Source of the DNA: Canna indica
Lineage: Eukaryota; Streptophyta; Magnoliopsida; Zingiberales; Cannaceae
NCBI GenBank assembly: GCA_034359265.1
Contig: CP136890.1
Coordinates: 65,783,501 to 65,847,500, forward strand
Length of the DNA stretch: 64,000 nt
Direction of reading: 5' to 3'
Of the stretch, positions 55,113 through 64,000 are shown piece by piece. Every line of letters starts with the position of its first letter. Positions within the stretch are counted from its first letter, which is position 1. Under the pieces are notes generated by a model. It saw only the letters and a list, made by a program, of their open reading frames with translations, searched no databases and had not been told where the DNA came from. A program made the translations under genes and the position numbers.

Positions 55113-57881
55113 CGTAATATCCTAAATATTAATATTTTTATTTGTGTGATTGTCAGCCTAGCGGACTAGTTCGAAGTCGAGCCGAGTCGACTCATGGTCT
55201 GGTGCGAGCTTGCGAGCTCAGGTAAGTAGGAATTTGATTTATGCAGTTTCTTTTCTTGGTTGAATAAATTTATTTAATTGTTATATTGCATGTGCATGAT
55301 TATTAAATTATATCGCAGATGGGTGTGCATGTGTTGGGTGCTTATGTGGAGCATTGAGTTAGAATGAATTTAATTAAGTTTAGTCGGATTATCGGGTTCG
55401 GATTCGGCTTGAGGCGGATACAGGTTTGCTAGGGTTAGTGGAATTAGGCTTGAGGTGGGAAGTATAAAACCCCCTCCCCTTTGGCTTGCGGCTCCCCATT
55501 GGAGCCGCACAAGTCTTGAGAAAGGAGAGGACCCGCCGAGCAGGAGCCAAGCTGCCCTTCCCCATCTCTCTCTCTTGGAGCCGCCAAGCCAGAAGCTAGC
55601 CATCGAGCCTTTTTTTTCTTCATATTCCTTTCTCTCTCTTTCCCCTCTCCTTGGAGCCAAGCCGACGGCTTGGTTGAAGCCGGCGCCCCCCTTGGAGCCC
55701 CCCCCTTTCTTTCCTTATTCTTGCAGCCGAGTGTTTGGGGCCGGATCCAGAGGTCGTCGATCGGAGGTTTCTCATCTAATCTTTCTTCCCAATCGGGTGA
55801 GTGGTTTTACCCCTCTTTTTTCTCAGTTTCCTTTCGAATTCTTGAGTCATTCTTGTTAGTTTTCCGTCGACTCTTAAGTTCTCGCCATTTCTTTGTGATT
55901 GTCATGCAAGAGGAGACCTGAACCCTCCCCTATGGGGCTCGGCATCCCTAGGATGATCCTAGGGGTGCTCGCGCGGCCAAGGTGGAGATAAGGGTGCCTT
56001 CTAGGTGTTTGATAAAATGCTTAAGAGAAGTTTCTTGTAAATTCTGGATATCTATGCCATGAATTACTTGACAATTTAGGTTTCTACATGTTAACACATG
56101 TTTGGTAATTAATCTGTGATTTTTTATTAGTAATCGTGATTTTACAAAGATAGGGCTAAATCTTGATGTCATGTGTGATCTTGATGTGAGTTCTTGATCA
56201 TGGAGTTTGATTTTTGATTTAAGATGATGTAGGTTCTTGCTAGTCTTGTTTAATAAATATATATATTATGATATTTATCTAAATGTTATTATTATTTTGT
56301 AATGACAATTAAAGATTTAATTTCTGTGAAATTCGGATTTAATTATCATGGCATGCTGAAAATTAATCTTGTTGAAAGTCCATGCTGAATTATTGAATCT
56401 GAGCTGATTTTGAAATCTCTGTTATGATGTGAATAGATTACTGAGTATAGTCGTGTAACCTATCGTTTTGATTGGAAAATATAGTTTGAAATATAGGACA
56501 CACTCCGGAGACTAGATTCGGGTTAGATACATCAGTTTCAGACACAACAATAATCTAAAATAAAACCTTGAAATAAAATGCTAATCTTGGTAATTATAAT
56601 TTTAATTGCATTATTAAAATTAAACAAAATGGGTAGCATAATCTGTTATGAACCAATAAATAAATTTTATGCATGAAATAAAACCTCACGGGTTTATGAT
56701 ATTACGGGTCTAGAGGTTGAGATTGGGTATTGAATGTTGTAACGTTCCCAAATTAGGGAATCCCTGAAACACCGTAGGAGACACTTGACTTAGGTCATTT
56801 GGCGTCATATCTTATTGAATGGTGGAGAGACTCGGCTAGGAGTCGGATTGCAGGCTTGGCCGGGAAGGTTGGATGGCTAATTCCCAACCTGTGCTAAATG
56901 AATAAGTTCGGATGGACGAATCTCGATTATTCCTACATTATCATTTTAGAATAAGTTCGGATGGGAAAATCCCGATTATTCCTGTGTTTTCTCGTGGAAC
57001 AAGTTCGGACGGGCAAATCCTGATTATTCCCGAGTTTCTTCAAGGAATAAGTTCAGATGGGCAAATCTCGATTATTCATGTGATATCTTAAAGGGACAAG
57101 TTTGGACGGGCGAAACCCGATTGTTCCTTCGCGTCTCATGGAGCAAGTTCGGATGGGCCAATCTCGATTGCTCCCGAGTTTCTTTATTTTAGGATAAGTT
57201 CGGATCGGCCAATCCTGATTATCCTAGTATGTTTGGTTGCCTTATGGCATGGTAGGCTTAGGCATGTTGTTCTTCACCGTTTGGGTGTTGGATGCCTTCG
57301 GGCATGTGTGACCAGATGACCTGTTAGCTAGTCACACCCTTGTGACCTTTCCAGCTTGAGATAAATGTTTCATCTTCATGCTATATATCTGTGTTTGGTT
57401 TCTCGTGGGGGTTGGTAGAACCGCTCACTGAGTTCCTCGAACTCACCCATTGTCGTTTTATTTTATTTTGCAGAGCCTGATCGGTGAGGTGGGCTAGAGC
57501 ACTTGGCGCAGCTAGAGTGCAAATGAGCTACATTGATCTCATAGCAGTCCTAGTTAGGGGTCATAATCGAGTTTTTGGTAGTTTGTCATGAACCTGTGTT
57601 GGTGATTTGGAGTTGTAGTCCCTTGGGACGTTCATGTCTTACATTTCAAATTTTATTTGTGAAAAATGAACTATTGAACTTTGATTCATTTATTTCCGCA
57701 TTTGAATTTTTTGCTAAACTCTTTACCATTATAATAAAATCTTCTTCTTTTTTCCTTTTATAATAAAAAGGTGTTATTTCTTTCGCCATATTTTTATGTG
57801 TTGGCATATGCATGAGTTAGACTGCGAGGTATATGCACGTATACCCTGGCCGGTCACGTGACCCTGAGTTGGGGCGTGACA
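55113..57881 (+). mobile_element. G3 gypsy solo LTR inside C2 gag 2
   Basis: Perfect AGCCA duplications at 55108-55112 and 57882-57886. It starts CGTAATATCC (TG mutated to CG) and ends GGGGCGTGACA. It matches 30850-33394 over its length, including the hairpin array (56899-57225) and a TATA-like TATAAAA at 55463. Length is 2769 bases. It entered gag just after the first zinc knuckle. Confidence 0.94.
56899..57225 (+). repeat. Array of seven hairpin repeats, second copy
   Basis: Arms 28 bases apart start at 56899, 56948, 56996, 57044, 57093, 57140 and 57191. Units 5-7 pair perfectly or with one wobble, with unit-specific arms GGGACAA/TTGTTCC, GGAGCAA/TTGCTCC, AGGATAA/TTATCCT, identical to the units in the same positions at 32590-32721. 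Units 1-4 have one mismatch each. Confidence 0.85.
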
Positions 57882-58754
57882 AGCCATCTTGAGAAGTAGG
57901 CCATCCTTCCTTAGATGCCCGTTTTTGTTGCTATTGAAGCATGTGTAGCCTCCTTTTTCCTTTCTCATGCCTCCTCTCATGCCTCCTCTCATGAAGCTCA
58001 TGAATCTCCTTGCCAACATTGTCATTTCTTCAAAATCATCCGTCTCTTCCTTGAATGATGAGGGTTCTTCAACCCGGTGTGATGCTTTTAAGACAATGAT
58101 CTTGCCTTTGGAGGCATCTTCCTCCTTATATTGCTTCATATGGGTCTCATGTGTCATGAGAGACCCAATGAGCTCGGTGATCTTTAAGGTGCTAATATCC
58201 TTTGCTTCCATAATTGCGATGACCTTGGGCTCCCAAGCTTTTTGAAAAGAACGAATGAGCTTCCTTACCGTCTCTTCTTCCCTTATGTCTCTACCAAAGT
58301 TAGCTAATCCATTTGTAATATTTTGAAGGCGAGCATGCATGACATCAATAGATTGATGTGATAATATTTTGAACATTTCGTAATCATGCATGAGTAGGTT
58401 TATCTTAGATTCCTTAACTTGTGAAGTCCTTTCATGTGTAGTCTCTAAGACTTTCCAAAGTTCATATGCCAACTTATAAGTGAAAATCCTATTAAACTCA
58501 TTAATTGATAGGACACAATATAGTGCATTGACGGCCTTTGCATTTGCATTAAATAGACTAATTTCTTCTTGATCCCACTTATACATCTCTTTAGTTGGTT
58601 GCTTATACTCTACTTGAATCATTCTCCATACATTCATGCCTAGTGATTGAAGGAAGCCATTCATGCATATCTTCTAATATGCATAGTTGTTTCCATCGAA
58701 CAATGGTGGAGTATGAGTAGAGGACCCTTGAGCCAGTTGGATTACACTAGACAT
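57882..58754 (-). pseudogene. C2 gag 2, N-terminal part
   Basis: ATG at 58754 (MSSVIQLAQGSSTHTPPLFD), Trp-to-TAG at about 58677, then an open frame of nearly 260 codons: MYKWDQEEISLFNANAKAVN, YELWKVLETTHE, HDYEMFKILSHQSIDVMHAR, RKLIRSFQKAWEPKVIAIME. The first knuckle is destroyed (CFNSNKNGHLRKDG: second and fourth Cys lost). The frame meets the G3 LTR at 57882 and continues at 55112. Confidence 0.9.
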
Positions 58755-58797
58755 TCTAGATTGTATGGTAGATGGTTAAATCTAATCCTATGACCTT

Positions 58798-58809
58798 GGT
58801 CTGATACCA
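58798..58809 (-). other. Primer-binding site, outer C2 copy
   Basis: The minus strand reads TGGTATCAGACC, differing from the initiator tRNA-Met complement by one base, two bases from the LTR end at 58812. Confidence 0.87.
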
Positions 58810-58811
58810 AT

Positions 58812-60123
58812 TATTGATCGAATACCCACACTAGAAGGGAGGGTTGAATAGTGTTGGGTGAATTTTAACAATTATTCGATTTCTTTCGAGTTTAATTTCT
58901 AATGCAACCAAATTGATCACGCAACTAAATTACGATGCTTGACAAGTAATAATTAGACAATAAGCACAATCAAACAAGCAATGCAAAGACAAATAACTAT
59001 AGTGGTTTAGCCAATCGCCTACTCCACTACCTTGGCTCTATACCAAGGATTTCTAACCAAATTCTTTATAGACTTTGTGTTTTCCTTTGAATACAATCGA
59101 TGACTCGCTTATCAACCCTCTGAGAACGCATCAAACCTATTCACCTAGGCAAAACACAATTCTATGAAGGAAATCCTAAGTGTTTATACTAGCACACCTA
59201 GCAAGCTAACAATGAAGAAACATGTTCAAATAACAAGTAAAATTACAATGAAAAAAGCTAAAGAGTAAACCACAACTTAAAGCACTTTTCCAAGCCTTCA
59301 ACGCCTCCAACTCCACAAGATGTTGAGGTCGAGTCGAAGCCGGAGTCAAGGGAAGATGAGTGCTTGAGAGAAATCGCTGATCAGAGAAGCAAGTACGAGC
59401 AAATCAAGCTTAGAAGACACAAATCTCACTTAGGAAGCTTTTATGACTGGTTAAGAAGGGTTAATGAAGGTTGGTGAGGGGTATTTATAACCCCTCACTC
59501 AATAGTTCATTCTAACGGGCGTTTTTCTACACGTTGGACGTTGTCTAGTCGTTCTTCAGTCAATCGTCGGTCAATCGATCGGTCGACCACTCAGCGATCG
59601 CTAGGCTACTTCCCTTTCCCGGCCATATTCGGTCGATCGATTGGTTGACCGAATTAGCTACTGCTAGTTTTCCACTTTGTCCGGTCAATCGACTCGTCGA
59701 CCAAATTAGCCACTGCTGATTTTTGGCTTCGTTCAGTCGACCAATCGGTCGACCGAATTGGCTACTGCCAATTTTTTGCCTCGTTCGTTCGACCGACCTA
59801 GGTCCTGGGCTGAGGCTATTTTTTACACTTATTTTATTGCGCGTTTTGTTCCCGGGTTTTGTTACTAAGTTTTGACTTAGATAATATTACAAATAGCCTT
59901 GGGATATGTTCCTGAAGATATATTACATAGAATCTACTTGGTGACCTATGAACTCTACTCAATTTACGTCGGAGCCTTTTTGCCGATTTTTGCATTTTTC
60001 CAAGCGAAGTTCGCGCACGTATAGTAACCTCAACCTAAACTCAAAACTTCACAAATATATTAAATACATGTTTGTTATCATCAAAATAGAGATCGAAGCC
60101 TAGGGAGAACCCTTGGGCCAACA
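58812..60123 (-). mobile_element. C2 outer 5' LTR
   Basis: TATTGATCGAATACCC (58812; TG mutated to TA) to GGGCCAACA (60123), 1312 bases. It has a TATA box at 59489-59482 (minus) and a palindrome cluster at 59565-59800. The outer flank TGGGT matches the left end of the complex. Confidence 0.92.
59482..59489 (-). promoter_or_regulatory. TATA box of the C2 outer LTR
   Basis: TATAAATA on the minus strand, 80-300 bases from the U3 palindrome cluster. It is missing from the chimeric 3' LTR. Confidence 0.65.
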
Positions 60124-60194
60124 TGGGTTACCAAGTGCTAAGTATAAGACAAGTTGATCTCAATTCCAGGCTTGGTTTTCGTCGCAACCTTCTA
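60124..60194 (+). pseudogene. Unrecognised exon, right part
   Basis: After the TGGGT duplication the frame reads YQVLSIRQVDLNSRLGFRRN and LL, then GTAAGTT at 60195, a strong donor. It joins the left part at 46863-47019. No further exon was recognised downstream. Confidence 0.5.
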
Positions 60195-61279
60195 GTAAGT
60201 TAAACTCCTCCAATGTTAATTACTTATAAATTTAGTTGGTATTCTAGAGTCTAATCATATAAAGTTTAATATGCTATATTTTCCTGATTTTTTTTTATGC
60301 GGGCAATTTATTCATAACTTCTAGACATAAAACTATAGATTACCTAGAGTTCTGCCTTGAAATCATAGTAAGTGATGTTGGGGACTGGAATTTCATAATT
60401 TGCGATCGAAAAGCTGATGTTTGCAACATTTGCTGCAAAGGAGTTTTCTTAGCAGTTTGCGACCCACCAACATAAATTGTGAATATTTATGCTTTGGTCA
60501 ATCTTGTAATTGATTTCAGAATTATAGTTGAATTGGTTTTATCTTCACTAGTTTCCAAAATTATAACTGAACGGGTTTAATCTTCACTGGTTTAATCTTC
60601 ATGTTTTAAGAATTATTGTTTTGTTGTTTTGTTGTTTTATTGTTTTATTGCAAAATTTTATAACTACAGATGCCCTATTTTTTTTGTAGTAGTTTATTGA
60701 GAGTGTTTTGCATCTTACATATCATTCAACAAATTTTGGAGTTATAACATGCATCTTCATCTCTGCATAGATTTGAACTTAACTTGTCATGTTATAAATT
60801 GCAACTCTAAGACATTCTATCCTTTAAAACAATATTTTTTCATGTAGCTTCTGCAGTTATAAAAAAAAAATATGACAAATTAATCAAATTATTGACGGTC
60901 ATAATTTATATGTTCAAGATCCTAAATAAAATCTTTTACATTGCATGATTCAAAATTTCATGACTAAAGTATATGTTCAAGGTCATAATTAACTTGGTAG
61001 AGAAGGATGGGTAGGAGAACTAGATCATCTCATATTAGCCTGCAAAAAGTATATGATCATGACTAACTAAGAAGGAATATTTAAGATGTTAAATTAAATG
61101 ACCTATTAAATATCGAATGGCAGGTCTATCATATGACCGCCTGATTTTTTTTTAGATCTTCTGGTGGCTTGCTATTTTGCTCCTAAATTGCTGATTGTTT
61201 TCTTGTTCACTATTTTGAGGACCTAGGTTAAGACGCTGACAAGTGCAGATGTAGAAGCAAAGACTAACAAATATTTTTA
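60195..61279. other. No gene recognised; AT-rich
   Basis: Contains a TTGTTTTG/TTATTTTA simple run (60617-60650). It may include introns of the split exon's gene, but no coding match was seen. Confidence 0.4.
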
Positions 61280-62359
61280 ATGATACTTGCTTGCTCAATT
61301 TAATTTCATTAATTTGTATATAATATGAAATAGAACTTTCAATAAAAAATTAATCCTTGATATGCAATTCTTGCGTATGCAATTTAATATCAAGATCTCA
61401 TAATTTGAGATCTTGGACTTTAGGTGCTTGGATATGCAATTCTTGCAACTTATTTTGACTAATCCTGATTTCCATAATCTCCAAATTGGGTGCATTAATG
61501 TCGATACTCCTGAAACTCTTGAGAGGATCAAGAAGTTATAGATTTTTCTGACTCCTAGAATGAATTCTTCCATGCACCGAATCCTTTGCAACAAGAAAGG
61601 TATACGGTTTCAGTAGAGGGGAATTCAAGATGATGAGATTTAGAATCTTTTGATGGGTGCAGCAGCCTAGTAGCACGAGCGTCATGAGAAACGAGGAGCT
61701 GATAGTAAGTGTTGGTGGAGCAATGAATTTAATTTTATTAAAATTGAACTTAGTATCATTTAGATTGAACCTAAAATAAAAATGAATCTATATTGTAAAC
61801 GAGTAAATTTAGCATTTTTATTTTAGATTTAATATTAATGATTTTAGATTCAATATTAAAAATATTAGGTTAAATGATACACGAAGTACCATAGAAATTA
61901 TAGGAAGCTCGGCGCCATAAATTTTTTTTCCTCGGTATAGAGCGTGCAGTTATCCAACGAGAGGACCCTCAAGGATTTGATGTCTAATAACACGTGGTTG
62001 GGGATGAAAGTGTCACCGCGGTGAACCTGGCTGTAGATGCTGAGTTCATCAATGCTCGCGTCCTTGGCGTATTCCATGACGCGCCGGATCGAATACGCGG
62101 GGAACGTGGTTGTGATCGACGATCATGAGGCGACCTTGAGGCTGAAGTGTTCGCAGCGGGGGAGGAGGGAGGTTAGCCGGCGCCAGCCCTTGGATCCGGC
62201 AATAGTGGTCACCGCCGCGAACCATTGCTTGACAGGGAGCAAGGACACGATGAAGTGGATGATTTCGTCGGGGAGAGAGCCTATGCGGTTCTCGTCGTCG
62301 TTGGTGCACTTCAGTCGCTTGAGGGGGCGGCGGCCGTCCTGAAGAGGAGGAGGAGACAT
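61280..62359 (-). pseudogene. F-box/LRR pseudogene (minus copy of the pair)
   Basis: ATG at 62359: MSPPPLQDGRRPLKRLKC, then IGSLPDEIIHFIVSLLPVKQ, an F-box. An in-frame TGA at 62125-62123 follows LKVAS, but the same frame stays open after it (RRVMEYAKDASIDELSIYSQ, LLDIKSLRVLSLDNC) to about 61905. After AT-rich DNA an LRR-like piece lies at 61515-61395 (SIDINAPNLEIMEIRIS, LQELHIQAPKVQDLKL). The stop and the missing LRRs show loss of function. It shares GRRPLKR and the F-box with the plus gene. Confidence 0.82.
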
Positions 62360-62707
62360 CTTCTTCATCTCGATCACAATTGAAAACTCCTGCTGCTAAT
62401 TTCATGTATAAATACAGAAGGAAATATACGCGCGATATACATGTTTTTACATAAATGTATTTGAATGGTGCTCTCCGATATACATGTGAACTACTCAACA
62501 CATTCCGAGTCTTCCTCCTGAAAAAAATAATAAAATTAAATTTAAAATCCAATTGATAAATACTTATATATTTAATTAATAGATTCGGCCTTTGGACTTT
62601 GGAGTAAGATTATTATTATTATTTTTTAAAACGCTCCGAATTGAATTCCATCCTCTCCAATCTCCATAGACGAAGACGAGAGTGAGGAGAAAGGAATTTT
62701 ATTCCAA
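62360..62707. promoter_or_regulatory. Shared divergent promoter region of the F-box pair
   Basis: About 348 bases between the two start codons. TATAAATA lies at 62407-62414 on the plus strand, which would give a long 5' leader for the plus gene. AT-rich tracts at 62520-62630. No clear minus-strand TATA box. Confidence 0.35.
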
Positions 62708-64000
62708 ATGGAGGACGGCCGCAGACCTCTCAAGCGCAGTCCGGGGGACCTCGAACGAAGAGGGCCCCAACCTCAGCCGGAGCCGGACCGCCTCACTGCC
62801 CTCCCCGACGAAATCTTCCTCGCCATCCTCTCCATGGTCCCGGTCAAGCAATGGCCCGTCCTCTCAGCCGTCTCCCGTTCGTGGCGTCTCTTCGCGTCCC
62901 GCCTCCCCCGCGTTGACAGCTCCCGCCTCGAAATCACGACGTCCCTCTACCACCCGCGGCCCTTCCCTCGCGCTCTACTCCGCCGTTTGCACGTCATCTT
63001 CATCGAGTCCCCGGTAGACGCTTCCACCCTCAGGTCCGTCATACTGCACGCCGCCGACGTTGCCGTCCAAGAACTCCTCCTCGAGACCGTCCCGGAAGAG
63101 GAATCCTGCGATGTCCCTGCCGCCTTGGTCTTCGGCATCAAATCACTGAGAGTGATCTCATTGCTGAGTTGCGCGGTTACTGATGTCTGCCCATTCTCCC
63201 GCCAACTGTGCCTGTCATCAACCTTAGATTGTGCATTTCTCCGCTTCCTCAAGATGCAGGCGTCTTATATCCCCCAAAGATTACTCGACCTCCTGGTCTC
63301 CCATTGCTCGCGTCTCGAGAAGCTGCACGTCATTGATTGCGTTGGACTGAACGAAGCAAAGATCCATTGCGAGAGCCTGAAGCATATGTGGCTGGAGCCG
63401 TCGAGGACCCTCAAGGATATCGGCATCGCCACCCCCAACCTGCAAACGCTGACACTCTATACTTGCCGGTCATTGAGTACCTTGGATATTCAAGCGCCCA
63501 AGGTCCACAAGGCTTTCCTCAATTTGGAGTACCCGCTGCGTCAGCCGCAGGTGAGACTGCGAAGCTTTCTCCTCTCTGCCGAGGGCTTGACTTGCCTCAC
63601 ATTGAGGAGCGCCGCCATTAATGTAAGCGAACGAAACCCTTGAACCATGTATATATCGTAATAATAATATGCTTTAGTTTTCGATTGAATAAAGCTTTTT
63701 GTATCGCATCACATATTATATATATACATATATAGTTCTTCGCGGAAGAATGTAAAGAGATGGACAAGTTTGATGTCTCGTTCGAAAAGCTGAGAATACT
63801 GTCGATTAGCTTGAATGTGAAAGATGAATCACGTGCTCTGTTCTTGGTGAAGTTACTTGAGAGTTGTCCTAATCTGCTGGAGTTGAAGCTTTCGGTAAGC
63901 TTAATTAATTTATATTCATTTTTTCTATTTATAATAGCTAGCTTTGTTTAAGGTTAAATCTTAATCGTTAATGATCAGGTTGTTCGAGGACGTGTAAACA
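62708..64000 (+). CDS. F-box/LRR (FBD/RNI-type) protein, 3' part outside window
   Basis: Exon 1 62708-63622, intron 63623-63735 (GTAAGC...TATAG), exon 2 63736-63894, intron 63895-63978 (GTAAGC...ATCAG), exon 3 from 63979 to the window end. All joins keep one open frame. An F-box spans residues ~28-68 (LTALPDEIFLAILSMVPVKQ, then a SW..FASRLP helix); leucine-rich repeats follow (LRVISLLSCAV, LEKLHVIDCVGL, LQTLTLYTCRSL, LRILSISLNV, LLELKLS). Such proteins bind SKP1 and choose substrates for SCF ubiquitin ligases. Start chosen at the ATG in CAAATGG directly after the leader. Exon 1 is GC-rich, exon 2 AT-rich. No lesion seen. Confidence 0.9.

Larger units (their letters stand above)
47020..60123 (-). 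mobile_element. C2 copia complex: LTR-gag-LTR-gag-pol-LTR
   Basis: The outer ends TGTTGATCG (47020) and GGGCCAACA (60123) are flanked by perfect TGGGT duplications (47015-47019 and 60124-60128). On the minus strand the order is: 5' LTR (60123-58812), PBS, gag 2 (58754-54378, split by a G3 solo LTR), internal LTR (54377-52961), PBS, gag 1, integrase, RT-RNase H, polypurine tract, 3' LTR (48067-47020). The simplest reading is that one C2 copy inserted in the gag of another, and recombination between their 3' LTRs then removed the outer pol. All frames are broken. The lineage resembles SIRE-type copia. Confidence 0.9.

Noticed and set aside
62049..62552. Minus frame of 167 codons overlapping the F-box pseudogene
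   Set aside because: It reads the same DNA out of the F-box frame. The F-box frame has the conserved LPDEI and VKQW motifs.
62682..63017. Plus frame of 111 codons and minus frame 62947-63252 over F-box exon 1
   Set aside because: Ser/Pro/Arg-rich shadows of a GC-rich exon; the F-box frame explains the sequence.

Overview
The window is plant nuclear DNA: an angiosperm intergenic region, probably a retrotransposon-rich genome. The evidence is nested Ty3/gypsy and Ty1/copia LTR retrotransposons with initiator-Met primer-binding sites, hAT and CACTA transposon ends, GT-AG introns, and plant gene families (F-box/LRR, ABCG3-type transporter, ATL RING-H2, ETHE1, TFIIB). The steep GC content of the F-box first exon would suit a monocot, but I cannot name a species.

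Layout. 1-19231: a minus-strand gypsy element (family G1) whose integrase gene is split by a plus-strand gag-protease-only gypsy element (G2, 2262-9997). G2 itself carries a copia solo LTR (C1, 4011-5619) and an hAT MITE. The G1 5' LTR carries a second, gag-only copia element (13916-18840). 19232-37503: a graveyard of host genes: ETHE1-like pseudogene (+), ABCG3-like pseudogene (-, cut by CACTA and copia debris), two TFIIB core-domain remnants (-) flanking a G3 gypsy 3' end, an ATL RING-H2 pseudogene (+) and a TFIIB zinc-ribbon first exon (+). 37504-46862: a rearranged G1-like minus-strand complex (gag / LTR piece / RT / tandemly duplicated protease-RT linker / G4 solo LTR holding a C1 solo LTR / protease-gag with an hAT MITE). 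46863-60194: an unrecognised exon on the plus strand, split by a 13.1-kb copia complex (C2, LTR-gag-LTR-gag-pol-LTR, TSD TGGGT) that also holds a G3 solo LTR. 60195-64000: a head-to-head pair of F-box/LRR genes, the minus copy dead, the plus copy apparently intact and running off the window.

The only gene that looks functional is the F-box/LRR gene at 62708-64000. All retroelement reading frames seen carry stops, frameshifts or deletions, so none here is autonomous. I saw no dedicated novel enzyme system. The most unusual structure is an array of seven hairpins in the G3 LTR. The stems change in matched pairs from unit to unit, arm spacing is fixed at 28 nt, and the array is kept in two independent LTR copies. 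Next in interest are the chimeric promoter-less LTR that closes the C2 complex, and the clustered GGTCGACC palindromes in the U3 of both copia families.
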